A stretch of DNA of 64,000 nt from Amaurobius ferox. Lineage: Eukaryota > Arthropoda > Arachnida > Araneae > Amaurobiidae. The stretch lies in the NCBI GenBank assembly GCA_951213105.1, contig OX578139.1, forward strand, positions 72,975,184 through 73,039,183, given 5' to 3'. The notes under the pieces are model-generated. The model worked only from the letters and a program-made list of their open reading frames with translations. It did no database searches and was not told where the DNA came from. Every line of letters begins with the position of its first letter. Position 1 is the first letter of the stretch. The translations under genes and the position numbers were made by a program. Shown here piece after piece: positions 35,921 through 46,547 of this stretch.

Positions 35921-37059
35921 GAGATATTATATAACATACACTACCACGCACGTAGGTCAAGTACAGGATTTTTCACGATCTTGAGCTTTTCTTAATACAG
36001 TAGTGTGACCCATAAATCATAACACAGTTTACATCCGAGATGTTCATCATAAATTATTTGTAACAGTCCCAAGCTTCTTTCCTAAAATTAGATTCTGCAT
36101 CCTATAGCAAGGTCAGGTGTAGCTTAATGAGCATACATGTCCTCTTAATGAGGATGCAACTTGGTCAATCTGCCGGTTTTCGCTTTGGGAAGATGAACTT
36201 TGAATTAGAAACTAGATGGAATTCATCAACTGAAAAAATAAAGCCTTTATCAACTTGATTTAGTAATGTTGACGTGTATGGTGACATTTATTTATTTTTA
36301 TAAGAGGGCTTTTCGTGAGCTTTTTAAAAAATTGCGATCTATATTCTGCAAGATACAAATCTACTATTGCATGCACATCGCAACTAGTGAGTTTTACATT
36401 TTTCATAACTAAAAGATATTTCACAAGTCAAAACTTTAGCTCTGAAAAGAAAATGCTGAAATACTCTGTTTTGGAGAAAAACATAGAACTTTTCGGAAGA
36501 CTTTCTAATCTTATATAAACGTGAAAAGCGTATAAAATTTGGTAATGTTTATGTAAAGGGAAAAATTCAAAACAAGATATGAATATGCATTCTTTTCATT
36601 TGTTTCATTTAACATCTGTCTTTTTTGGTCTATCTAATTTAATATTTTAACGAATCGGAATTCTAATGTTTCAAAGCACCGAATTTAAGGCACTAGCAAG
36701 CGTCAATAAAACAAAGAATGGATATACAATGAAAAATAAAGCTAAAATAAAATTTTAAAATGAATGAAGATCGTGAAATATTTCAAAAGTCATTCATTAG
36801 TGTCAATGACTCTAAAATGGTTGATTCTGAAGAGATGAATGTGACATAATTCAGGTTATGCAGTTTTTTTATTAAAAATGTATTAGTGACAGGGGATATA
36901 TTCCATGCGACTAAATATATACAGGTACCTTCTGCTCTTAAAAACAAGTTTTTATATGTAAGATAATAATACGAAGATGATTAACTCTTTACTCCTATAC
37001 TAGCCTTCATTGTTATGGAAGTATTTCCGTTATAATTAACTTTTATTTCTTCACAAAAA
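35920..37059. other. Long stretch without a recognised gene
   Basis: AT-rich, one 67-codon frame (36,315-36,518) with no motif, no repeat partner noticed. Confidence 0.45.
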
Positions 37060-37264
37060 TATTAGCAGAATCGATCGTTGATGATGGGAGATTTGTACTT
37101 GGTAGCAATAGTCGTTCTATTTCGTCTTAGGTTCCTCTGATTGTTATTAGATCTGAACAGTAGGCAGGCCAATAAAGTTTTTCATTATCAATAGCATCAA
37201 ACCAGTGTTGCACTGACCTTTCTTGATAACGGACAAATTGTCATATATATAGAAAACAAGACTT
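37060..37264 (-). pseudogene. Tc1-like transposase, C-terminal remnant
   Basis: Minus-strand reading, with stops and shifts, gives ILDN-like sequence, then QHWFDAIDNEKLYWPAYC and DEIERLL. This matches the Tc1 stretch that follows the second catalytic Asp (WFDxN...LDWPAxSPDLNPIENLWDELE). The SPDLNPIE motif with the catalytic Glu has degenerated. The upstream part of the gene is replaced by the tandem array that follows. Confidence 0.65.
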
Positions 37265-38590
37265 TTCCTAACTGTTCCCATAACGGTGACACACAGAATT
37301 GTCCAGAGTATCTTTATAGTTATCTACTTCAATATTTCTGATTATAGGAACTAAAACGTTTAGCCCAAACGATAAACAGCAAATGTAGATAATAATGTCT
37401 CCTCCACTAGTTAACACAGAACATTCGTCAGCTGGCATTCTTCAAACCAAGACGCACATAACTTTCTTGAATATCTTTACAGTTCTGAACTTCAAGGTTT
37501 CTGATTATAGAAACTAAGACGTCTGGAAAAAACTATAAAAAAACAACTACAGATAATAATCTTACACCAGTTAGCACAGAACAGTCGGCAGGTAGCATTC
37601 TCCAGACCAAAACGCACATAACTGTCTGGAATATTTTTACAGTTCTGAACTTCAAGATGTTTGAATATAGGAACTAAGACGTCTAGCCAAAACTATAAAA
37701 AAAAACTGCAAATAATAATGTCTGCTCCACCAGTTAGCATAGAACATTCGGCAGCTAGCATTATCTAAACCAAGACGCACATAATTGTATAGAATATCTT
37801 TGTAGTTCTGAACTTCAAGATTTTTATTATAGAAGCTAGGAGGTCTATCCCAAACTATAAAAAACAACAGATAATAATGCCTCCTCCACCAGTTAACACA
37901 GAACACTCGTCAGCTAGCATTCTTCAAACCAAGACGCACATAACTCTCAATATCTTTATAGTTCTGAAATTCAAGGTTTCTAAATATAGGAACTTAGATG
38001 TCTAGCAAAAAGTGTAAAAAACAACTGCAGATAATAATCTTACACCAGTTAGCACAGAACATTCGGCAGCTAGCATTCTCCAAACTAAGACGCACATAAC
38101 TGTCTAGAATATCTTTATAGTTCTGAACTTCAAGATTTTCGATTATAGGAACTAAGAAGTCTAGCCAAAACTATAAAAAAACTGCAAATAATAATGCCTC
38201 CTCCACCAGTTAGCACAGAACATTCGGCAGTTAGCATTATCTAAACCAAGACGCACATAATTGTATAGAATATCTTTGTAGTTCTGAACTTGAAGATTTT
38301 TGTTATAGAAGCTAAGAGATCTAGCCTAAACTATAAAAAAACAACAGATATAATGCCTCCTCCACCGTTAGCATAGAACATTCGGTAGCTTGCATTCTCC
38401 AAACCAAGACGCACAAAATTGTCTAGTATATCTTTATAGTTCACAATTTCAAGATTCTTGATTATAGGAACTAAAAGGTCTATCCCAAACTATAAACAAC
38501 AACTGTTGTAGAACATAATACCTCCTCCTTAAGTTAGCACAACGCATTCCACAGCTAGTGTTCTCCAAACGCTGACTCATACACGAGACT
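37265..38590 (-). repeat. Tandem array of a Tc1 transposase segment, about 8 units of about 160 bp
   Basis: The marker ACGCACATAAC (or close variants) recurs near 37,451, 37,612, 37,781, 37,936, 38,091, 38,263 and 38,411, a spacing of 148-172 bp. Each unit includes CAGTTAGCACAGAACATTCG, GTTCTGAACTTCAAGAT and ATTATAGGAACTAAGACGTC. On the minus strand a unit reads VLVWRMLAAECSVLTGGGG, then FGLDVLVPIIRNLEVQNYK, DILDN. That parallels the Tc1 region between the first and second catalytic Asp (VxVWRxP...GGGSVMVWGCFSWFGLGPLVPV...YxDILDN). Units have small indels, so all are non-functional as protein. Confidence 0.8.
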
Positions 38591-38825
38591 GAAATATGGT
38601 GAAACCTAATTCGTCATTACATAAAATGTGTTTTCATTGTTCTATATATCTATGTCATAGGCTGCATCTGGCTAACATGACTCCATCCGACATTTGGTGT
38701 TTTCATTGCTAACCACGACCTCGAGTGCATCTGCTAGACAACTGAAGATCATGTCTATCAGTTTCACGATGAACAGTACTAGTACCGGCTTGGCTTCCAG
38801 AGATATTTTGGCACTCCCTATTGCT
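38591..38825 (-). other. Internal remnant of Tc1-like element
   Basis: Lies between the array and the terminal repeat. No clear transposase homology readable. Confidence 0.45.
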
Positions 38826-38861
38826 GCAAAAGGGTGCCCGGACACTTTTGTTCATATAGTG
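38826..38861 (-). repeat. Tc1-like terminal inverted repeat
   Basis: Minus strand reads CACTATATGAACAAAAGTGT, CCGGGCACCC, a common Tc1-type terminus in arthropods by recollection, followed by the TA at 38,862-38,863. The opposite terminus was not found near 36.9-37.1 kb. Confidence 0.7.
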
Positions 38862-39121
38862 TAGATCTCTATTCTAAATTGGTTGTATACTGTATTGCCG
38901 GTTGCAATTAGAATAATTGAAAATGTAAGCTAGATGGCATTTCGAAGAGTTTCTAAATATACATAGTGTAACAGAAAAGATGGTCACAACTTTAAGGGGA
39001 GATAGGGAACACTAAATAAGGCATATTGGCATTGAACCACATGTCCGCAAAGGGATGCATTTGGCTGTAGAATGTAATTATTTTTTGTGTCCACTGCGTA
39101 CAAAGTAGCAATAATTGGTTA

Positions 39122-39137
39122 CGAAGCTGATGTGAGT
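39122..39137. other. SINE target-site duplication, left
   Basis: CGAAGCTGATGTGAGT, repeated exactly at 39,406-39,421. Confidence 0.92.
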
Positions 39138-39405
39138 TGTTGTTGAGACGCAGAGCTTCCGACCTACCAGAAAGGCGTAAGGTAACGGTATGGACGGCCG
39201 GGAAGAGTCACCCAATTTAGACCGGAACCCAGTGGTGGAGGCATCCACAGGGACCGTACCCTCCTCCCCCTACCACCAACCTCTCGGATGGACTTACGGA
39301 CCCACATGTTTAATGTGATCGCACTTCGAGTGAATACGGCGGCAGTAATGGCAGCGAAGGGAATCGAACCCGGCCCTACCGGGCTAACCATTGGGCTACC
39401 GCTCT
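39138..39405 (-). mobile_element. tRNA-derived SINE, copy 2
   Basis: Minus-strand copy of the SINE at 23,138. It starts GAGAGCGGTAGCCCAATGG (A box) with B box GGTTCGATTCCC, body GTGGGTCCGTAAGTCC-like and GGGTACGGTCCCTGTGG, and tail CAACAACAA. Perfect 16-bp TSD. Inserted into the left half of a mariner-type MITE, so younger than it. The 75-codon minus frame over it is a shadow. Confidence 0.92.
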
Positions 39406-39421
39406 CGAAGCTGATGTGAGT
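39406..39421. other. SINE target-site duplication, right
   Basis: Exact copy of 39,122-39,137. Confidence 0.92.
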
Positions 39422-39977
39422 GTTGCTTTTTTTCCTCTGTTAATAATGAATTAAACAAGTGTTTAAATAAAAAAAAAGTTTCCACAATGTAAAAAAAATA
39501 TTTTTTGTATAACTGTGAAAGAACGAAATTCCCTGCAAATGTAATTGCAAAGTGAGTGTGTGATGATTAAGTGAGTAGTATGTACAATTTTTAGTATCAC
39601 TACAAACGACAGTTTCAACTGAAACCTTTACTGATAGATATATAGACTCCATGTCTACAGTATGGGTGCAATTGGTTGCATATCCCCCCCCCCCCAACGC
39701 AGACCCTGCCAAAGATACCTTTCTTGCCAACATTTACCACGCCTTAAGTGATTTAAGAAAGTAACCAAATGGAGAAAATCCGCTTGCATGAAGTAAAAGT
39801 CGCCAAATGGCACTTCGTAGCCATTTCTTGCTACTTTGTACGCAGTGGACGCCAACAATAATCACACTCTACAGCCAAATGCACTCCTTTGCGGACATGG
39901 GGTTTAAGGCCAATAAGTCTTAATTAGTGTTCCCTATCTCCCCTTAAAGTTGTGACCATCTTTTCTGTTACACCCTG

Positions 39978-41040
39978 AATTTGTGATAATTTGTGATATG
40001 GCAACTAAATGGAATTACTAAGAACTCATTATCTACTACTAGAAACAAAATAAATATTGTATATTGATATTTAAAAAAATCTTAAATCATTAATCTTAAC
40101 TTTTTATATAACTCAATACTCTACAGAAGTATTAATCTATTGTGCTGTACCTTAAAGTGAATGGTGTAAAATATTTTTATTCGATGAACTATAAGAAATA
40201 AAAAATCAATAATTATTTTTTTATATAAAAAATTGCAAAGTTTGACTTTTTAGTAAATATTAGCTGTAATAAATTTCGCGTATTGACAAAAAAATACCCT
40301 TCGGCAGAATATGACGGTAATTTGAATCTTCTTAGTCTTATTTTCAATATATTATTTTGTGTCATCCATTCCGTTAATGGTGAATATGTCCGAGTAACGG
40401 TAATAAATGATAGTTTCACCACAATTGATTCTCATATCATTAATTTTTTTTTTTTTATCATAAAGTATGAAAAACAGTATACTGGTTTGATTTCAAAATA
40501 TTTTGATTAATTCCTACAAATTAATCTTCATCTATATGAAGATATCATCAAAATACTTTATAAAAACACTTTGTACGGTCAATATCAAATATGGAGAAGC
40601 GGATGGCTGACCAGACTTGTGGTTTGTTTCTCTGCATAGACTTTAATTCTTTGTAGTAGCGTCCGAGCATTTTAACCACGAATTTATGTAGCAAATGTCT
40701 GGAATTGAAAAATACTGAAATAAGAAATTTTTCGAACTTTTTTTCGGATTTTTTATGTAAAATACACTAATTCAAATAAAGAAAGTAGGATAAAATAATA
40801 TTATGAGTAGCCTCAATGGATAAAGTGTTATTTGCCTAAGCTGTTATTGGTGGTTTGATGCTTTGCTAAGATTACAAGCTCAATTTTAGATTTTTCAATT
40901 TGCATTCGCAATTGTCTGAAATTGTAATTAAAAGTTTTAAGAACATTCGCAAAGTATGTAAAACGTTAGGGAATTGAAAACGCCTTCCGAAATTTATTTC
41001 AATATTTCGCACAACTATTTATAAATGCATTCTATAGATG

Positions 41041-41044
<4 letters not shown>
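39978..41044. other. Long stretch without a recognised gene
   Basis: AT-rich. Overlapping 69- and 75-codon frames near 40,213-40,510 have no motif. Confidence 0.45.

Positions 41045-41082
<38 letters not shown>
41045..41082. repeat. (TA)n array 5' of the PLE RT
   Basis: Pure TA array. The RT frame is open through it, which places a run of Tyr-Ile at the formal N-terminus. Confidence 0.95.
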
Positions 41083-41083
<1 letters not shown>

Positions 41084-41088
<5 letters not shown>

Positions 41089-42600
41089 AAAGAGTCATAT
41101 TGCCACTGTCATTTAGAAAAATACAAAGACTTCGTAGATAAACACCATGGGCATGTTATAACGGGAAATCTAAATATTATTAATTATGATGCACTAAGAT
41201 CACTGATGTCACTGGGTACTAAGTACCGCTTACCTACTAAATTTAAACATAAATTAATATGTAAAGGTTTATTTCTTGCCTTAAATAAATTTATCTATAA
41301 AATCAGCTATAAATATCAAATCCCTGTAGAAGCATTTAAACCCTGGAGAGTCTTAATAGAGCAATACTTAAATCATTATATATATAATCAAAAAATTATT
41401 AATTCATATAAACTTAATTCAATTAAAAATGATATTAAAGAAATACAAAATGATTTTGTCATTACATATGTTGATAAAGCAAGTGGTAACTATTCAATTA
41501 TTTGTAAATATTATTATAAATATACCCTTCAGTCACACTTACTTAATAATCAAATCTATAATTTACATAAAACTAACCTTAAAATCTTATACAATAGAAT
41601 ATCAGCCAAATACAAGCAAATCCATCTAAAAAATAGTTGTAATAATATTCCTTATATTGTGTTAGTACACAAGTTTCATAAATCCCCTGTTGCTTTTCGA
41701 ACCATTACCAGTGGGCATAATTCTTACATTACTAATGCTGGAAAATTATTATTAAAGATATTACATGAAGTATCCTTGTCAGATGAAATCTCAAATAATT
41801 GTCATATTGTAAAAAACAGTTTTGAATTAGTTAAGAAATTGAAAACTCTTAATAATATTCATAGTATTTATACCTTTGACTTCAAAGATTTGTTTAATAA
41901 TATAAATATAGATGATCTGTATAGAATTATTTTAGGAATTTTTGAAAAATATAAAATCAACCAAAAATATTCATATTTTCTTTTTAAAAAATTACTTAAC
42001 TTCACTCTTTATGAGAATTATATTCAACATGGTGGTACTTTTTTTAAACAACAGGTTGGTATCCCACAAGGGGTGTGTGCCTCATCATTGTTAGCTAATC
42101 TGTATTTACTCTTCTATGAAAAAAACATTAATCCAAGCTTGCATAATATGCACTTGTTTAGATATTTAGATGACATTTTATGTGTATCCCCAAATAATAT
42201 CCCTATAGTATTAAACTTTTATCCAAAAAATTTACAATTAAATGCAAGTAATAATGACTCTAATGTCGCAAACTTTTTAGATTTAAATTTAAATTTACAA
42301 AATTGTAATATGGTTATAAACTTGTATGATAAAAGACAGGATTTTAAATTTAATACATCAAAAATTCAACATTTTGACTCTTGTTTGCATATATCTGTAT
42401 TTAGAAATATTATAATAAACCAGGCTCTTAGAATCAATAAAATTTGTGATGAATATTATAGATTAGCGCATTTTATGGAATTATTGAGTACAGCGACTAA
42501 TAATGCATATCCCCCCAAGTTTGTTATTAAAATTATCAACTCAGTGTATCAACTTTCACTCGATAACATCCTAGAAAACATTCCCAATTATAGTGACTAA
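41084..42600 (+). CDS. Penelope-like element reverse transcriptase (5'-truncated, open)
   Basis: Uninterrupted frame to TAA at 42,598-42,600; about 505 codons after the TA array (520 counting it, from ATG at 41,038). Catalyses RNA-templated DNA synthesis for element copying. In order: ITGNLNIINYDALRSLM (a conserved N-terminal PLE stretch), VDKASGNYSIIC, FRTITSG, FDFKDLFNNI (RT motif A, catalytic Asp), GIPQGVCASSLLANLYL (motif B), FRYLDDILCV (motif C, the DD pair), FLDLNLNL, LYDKRQDFKF, FRNIIINQALR. All key RT residues appear present. No GIY-YIG endonuclease follows, and the frame ends 20 bp before another (TA)n array. The start is probably lost by 5' truncation. Confidence 0.8.
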
Positions 42601-42616
42601 CATACAGTTAAAAAAA

Positions 42617-42641
42617 AAAAATATATATATATATATATATA
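42617..42641. repeat. (TA)n array 3' of the PLE RT
   Basis: Array shortly after the RT stop codon, following a poly-A run. Confidence 0.95.
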
Positions 42642-43060
42642 ATTATTTATTAATTATATAAATAAATAAAAATGAAAAATAATAAACTAAGTCAAAAACA
42701 TTAGCAAAATCAAAAATTGGAAAATAAGATGCATTAACATTAATGTTTTGAATTTTATTTTCGCAAAAAATGTAACTTTTGTCAGTATAGAAACTGCGAT
42801 TTGAGCGCCCTTATAATGGTGTATAGTGGCATTCTCGTTTATCCAGTTTTCCTCTGAATTACTTGTTTAGTAAGAATTTTCGTCTTTGATTCATATTCAT
42901 ATTCAGGATTGCATATTTGGGAAGTTAATATTCTGAATTGCTTGTCCGGTATCCTGCTTAGACTCACTGGACGGGTCTGGGAGTATTACCGTGAACGTTC
43001 GTACTGCCTCCCTGGTAGAATTTCGACTTGTTCATTCCGGTGCTTCTAGATTAAGCTGTT
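42642..43060. other. No recognised content
   Basis: Non-coding DNA between the (TA)n array and repeat K. Confidence 0.45.
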
Positions 43061-43426
43061 GAGGTTGATCACGATACACGTGGTGGAAGAAGAAGGGTTC
43101 ATGCCGCATGGTAATACAAATTTTCTTAATGTATCCTATTTTCATTTTTTCAATTTTTGTTGCCTGTAGTCTGAGTTTAAGCACTTATAGTGATGTGCTA
43201 TTGCTTAATCTTAAACAGGCATTTGTTTGGGTTAATTAGAATTAAATACTCAGACCTGAAGATGAATTTAGTTCTGATTAATCATCGAATTTGGGACGGT
43301 GCTGTTCTTTTCTCTTATCGGCATTGTGGCTGTGAATTTGCTTCCATGGTGATGTTAATATTACTTGAATTGTTTTTTATATATATATTTTTTATTTTAT
43401 TTTTACATAATTCTTATTATTATTAC

Positions 43427-43433
<7 letters not shown>
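43061..43433 (+). repeat. Repeat K, copy 2
   Basis: Plus-strand partner of 28,255-28,585 ending at the (TA)n array. The 103-codon frame 43,190-43,501 runs through it but is not preserved in copy 1, so I do not call it a gene. Confidence 0.75.

Positions 43434-43477
<44 letters not shown>
43434..43477. repeat. (TA)n array
   Basis: Array between repeat K and a minus-strand PLE tail. Confidence 0.95.
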
Positions 43478-43845
43478 GGATATAAACAAGAAGAAAAATA
43501 AGCGAGAATAAGCGTGACCATATAATTTGCATAGAATGGCAGGGGTGGATTGCGACACCCCTTTCCCGCTTAAAGCAGCTTTTACGACCCGGGCAACGCT
43601 CACGGCACCAATGTAACTCAATGGTCAATCTCCCACATGTGCAAAGACAGAAGCACCCGAACGGACACAAAAGCAAAGATGGAACCAAGCAAGGAAGAGA
43701 TACACCCTACAATCCAACATGAAAACACAACATTTTATAGGGGACGGTCACGCATGCGCGAAAAGACTTCATGATGATAGGATCGCAGATATGAATATAT
43801 ATATGATTAAGAATGCTCATTTAGATTCAAACAAAGCACAATTTC
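43478..43845 (-). other. PLE 3' flank with G/C hairpin
   Basis: Non-coding. Hairpin GGGGTGGATTGCGACACCCC near 43,534 is the counterpart of 27,084-27,103, and CAACGCTCACGGCACCAATG near 43,591 parallels CAACACTCACGGAGCCATGC near 27,138. So both PLE 3' flanks share layout and sequence. Confidence 0.6.
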
Positions 43846-44181
43846 TTTCTTTGAAAAAGGAATTGTAATAATGTTGTAAAAATATCTAGGGTAATTTCTT
43901 TTCAATGCATCATTTATTATTTTATTACATTCATAAATGCTGTCTTTTTTAAAAGTACTGTAGTTTCTGTTTCTTCTGAAGTATCCGATAATAATATTTC
44001 TGAATATATTTTTTTTAGTGAGGTTTGAATTCCAAAAGCCTCACTAAAATGATTATTTTTTCTTCTTGTTTATATCCTTATATGCCACTCTGGATGCAGA
44101 GCTGCTAAGCGCCGCATCCTCTGTAAGGTTTCTACTTTCTCCTTTACTTATATAGGAGTTCCTTTCGTGATATACTTATTT

Positions 44182-44187
<6 letters not shown>
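43846..44187 (-). pseudogene. Penelope-like RT, C-terminal fragment
   Basis: The minus strand between about 44,010 and 43,850 reads RNIIIGYFRRNRNYSTF, then SIYECNKIINDALKRNYPRY. This aligns with FRNIVINHFKR and SIFIKEAITENYPL of the 27-kb fragment and with FRNIIINQALR of the 41-kb frame. The frame is too short to be in a standard ORF list and is broken upstream. Bounded by (TA)n at 44,188. Confidence 0.6.

Positions 44188-44211
<24 letters not shown>
44188..44211. repeat. (TA)n array
   Basis: Short array between the PLE fragment and repeat J. Confidence 0.9.
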
Positions 44212-44212
<1 letters not shown>

Positions 44213-44217
44213 AATAT

Positions 44218-44350
44218 AAATTATTAAATCCAAAGTTAGAATGTATGTAGTAACTCATAATACACTATTCCAAAATTTTCTACAAAATACAAAGAAATAA
44301 AAGAAATTAAGACAAAAAGAGGAAATAATAAAGCATTATGCAAGTCATAA
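44218..44350 (-). repeat. Repeat J, copy 2
   Basis: Reverse-complement partner of 26,705-26,828. Continues beyond the match with AT-rich DNA. Confidence 0.75.
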
Positions 44351-44985
44351 AGACAAAGACAATCAACAAATTTCAAAAATGAGGAATGCAAATAAGAAAA
44401 CAAAAAAATCAAGCAGAAAAGCTTGCACATGGAGGAGATTTAGGCTTACGATAAGTTCATTTCGAAAAAATTCTCTTCGGGTCCATATATCCCTTCGAAA
44501 TGAACACAAAAATGCTTGTTTTTGAAACACAAGATAGATTTTATCTATAAACTTGTGTTATATGGACGACAAGCATATAGATTAGAACAATAAAGGAAAC
44601 ATAAATACCTCAAAACACACCTCTTCAGCGCAACCATGACGAGCAAAATATGACTGGACCAATGTTGCCATATGCCAAAATGAAAAGATCTGATTTGCTG
44701 TTGCCAAAGAGAGTAATAAAAACTGTACTGCGCAAAAGCAATAAAATGAAATAAAATGAGTTATTCAACAGTTAAAGCTTCAAGATAAAAAGATGAAAAT
44801 ATAATTTCAACAGAATGAAGAAGTACGGCTAAAATAAGATAATAAGGGGAGAATATCAGAATTTTAGGCTAATCGAAACTTATTAACTATACTATTTACT
44901 AAATATGCAGGATATTGATACATTTTACTGGTAATTTTGAGGTTATTAATGTGCAAAGCATGAAATTTTTTATCTGATAATCTAT
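44351..44985. other. No recognised gene; one inverted repeat
   Basis: GTTCATTTCGAA (44,455-44,466) and TTCGAAATGAAC (44,494-44,505) form a perfect 12-bp inverted repeat with a 27-nt loop. Otherwise AT-rich and unrecognised. Confidence 0.45.
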
Positions 44986-45526
44986 AAATTCTAAAAGTTG
45001 ATTAAGTATAATATTTCTAAACAATTGAATCGAGTTGCAGGAATTAAAAGGAAATAATTTATTAATATTAAATTAAAAAAAATCTTTTTATCATATAATT
45101 TAGTAACTATCCCATGAGCAGGTTCTATAATTAGATTTAAATCCAAATAATACATATTATTACTAATAGAAGTTTCATTAGGTATTAATTCCAAATTATC
45201 CGGATAGAAATCTATATCTATGACATAGTTATCGGCAAATACAAGACAAATCAGATCATCTACATATCTATAAATTTTATAATCAGTTGAAGTAAAGAAT
45301 TTTTCATATTGATATAGGTATAAATTAGCTAACATACTGCTACTACAGCCACCTTGTGGAACACCTGAGACTTGTAAGTATAATTTATTACCTTGAAAGA
45401 TATAATTATTGAAAAGAACAAAATGGAGAAGCTTAGGAAAATTGGTAAATTTAGTAAGATTAGAATGATTAGTAATATAAGCATTATATAAAGCTAAAAT
45501 GACATCATATAGATCAGTGATCTTAA
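44986..45526 (-). pseudogene. Penelope-like RT fragment (motifs B and C)
   Basis: Minus strand, starting at the (TA)n edge: DLYDVILALYNAY, then SGVPQGGCSSSMLANLYL (motif B), YRYVDDLICLV (motif C with the DD pair), YYLDLNLII and TKLYDKKIFF. It ends before the C-terminal FRN block. The open part is 44,991-45,335 and the upstream motif B segment is in a connected frame. Related to but clearly different from the 41-kb RT, so a second PLE lineage. Truncated at both ends. Confidence 0.75.
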
Positions 45527-45528
45527 TA

Positions 45529-45561
<33 letters not shown>

Positions 45562-45579
45562 CGTGTATATATATATAAT
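45527..45579. repeat. (TA)n/(GT)n array
   Basis: TA units flanking a run of about ten GT units. Confidence 0.95.
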
Positions 45580-45735
45580 GCTTCGGCAGGCGATAATTAG
45601 TCGACTGATTCAAAAATGGAACATGAATTTTCATGAACGCTTGTAATTGTGGATTTTTTTTAATCAGTGTGCCGAAACTATCTACAAAGTAGCTGAAAAA
45701 AATGAGCAAAGATTGAAAAATGTTTTACAAGTAAT
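45580..45735 (+). repeat. Repeat F, copy 3 (uninterrupted)
   Basis: GCTTCGGCAGGCGATAATTA to GCAAAGATTGAAAAATG. Shows the empty state of the site where C2 inserted at 16,384. Confidence 0.6.
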
Positions 45736-46046
45736 TTAGATGATAACTTCTGAATCATGGTGAAAGAACCGCAAGGACGCATGTGTGATCCTCGTCCAAA
45801 TGATATAAGTTATGCGTGCTGCATTTGCAATGTTTATTCACTTTCTATAGTAAAAGCGCCACAGTTTTCCACGGTAATACTGTCGTGACGGAATTCGTCA
45901 CTCCTTTGTAAACTGCATAACTTCTGTACTTTTTAAACTTTTATTTAATTATCTGTGTCCTGGAACCCTCTTGTCATTGTATATATTTTAGCATATTTAA
46001 ACGTATCGAAATCAGTATTAAATTGTGGCCATTTTTATTCCATATA
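45736..46046. other. No recognised gene
   Basis: Contains CTGTCGTGACGGAATTCGTC near 45,889, a 6-bp-armed inverted repeat around GAATTC. Otherwise unremarkable. Confidence 0.4.
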
Positions 46047-46052
46047 ATTCTC
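46047..46052. other. Target-site duplication ATTCTC, left
   Basis: Directly precedes the terminal repeat at 46,053 and recurs at 51,860-51,865. Confidence 0.7.
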
Positions 46053-46133
46053 ACACACTCGAGGAACAACGTACGGCGTCCGTTAGTCTGGATCGCACCT
46101 GTTTGCTGGCGGAGACAAGTGTCTTCGTTCTTC

Positions 46134-46146
46134 TTGACTTCACGTG
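46134..46146. other. LINE target-site duplication, 3' side
   Basis: TTGACTTCACGTG, repeated exactly at 51,082-51,094. On the minus strand it follows the LINE 3' tail. Confidence 0.85.
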
Positions 46147-46547
46147 CTCAAGGCTCAAGGCGGGGTGGGATTAGTGAAGTGCCCAGGAGAGGATAGAAAT
46201 CCCCCCTTTAAACTTCAGGCGAAAAGGAAGATACAAGAAAAAGGCGTTCATAAGATGAAAGAAGAAAATAAAGGGAAGCTCGGGTGGAAGACAACATCAT
46301 GCCGATACCCGAGTCTTCATAAAGAAAGGACTGAGGCCCAAGTGAGCACACAGTAGAGAAGAGGAAAATGGGGAAACAGAGGTGCACCAAGAAAGGTGCA
46401 GGGCCTTGAGCAATGAGAGTCCGACATATAAATATACAAGATACATAAAATTTAAGGAAAGCTTGTGAATAACGCGAGATTTCCCAAGTGCAAGGGAGTA
46501 GCACAGAAAAAGCTAAAAGGTTGCACCATAAAAAGAGAAGAAAAAGA
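46147..46547 (-). other. LINE 3' UTR and tail
   Basis: Non-coding. The end reads CGCCTTGAGCCTTGAG on the minus strand, a short tandem instead of poly-A. Frames on both strands here are shadows. Confidence 0.65.

Larger units (their letters stand above)
38962..39977. mobile_element. Mariner-type MITE with about 150-bp TIRs, carrying a SINE
   Basis: Left end CATAGTGTAACAGAAAAGAT after TA (38,960-61); right end in reverse complement CAGGGTGTAACAGAAAAGAT, followed by AA instead of TA. Inverted similarity runs about 150-165 bp inward (GGTCACAACTTTAAGGGGAG, TGCATTTGGCTGTAGA, GTCCACTGCGTACAAAGTAG). Without the SINE and its TSD copy it is about 732 bp. The interior has no transposase; frames such as 39,440-39,733 minus are chance. 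Confidence 0.8.

Noticed and set aside
36110..36180. Mitochondrial-type tRNA-like segment (GTAGCTTAATGAGCATAC)
   Set aside because: No cloverleaf with a proper T arm could be drawn, and no other organelle-like sequence is nearby.
37265..38590. CRISPR-like array
   Set aside because: Repeats are about 160 bp, diverged throughout, without unique spacers, and derive from a Tc1 gene in eukaryotic DNA.
43190..43501. 103-codon frame in repeat K as a PLE gene
   Set aside because: The reading frame is not preserved in the other copy (28,255-28,585 minus), and its end is in (TA)n.
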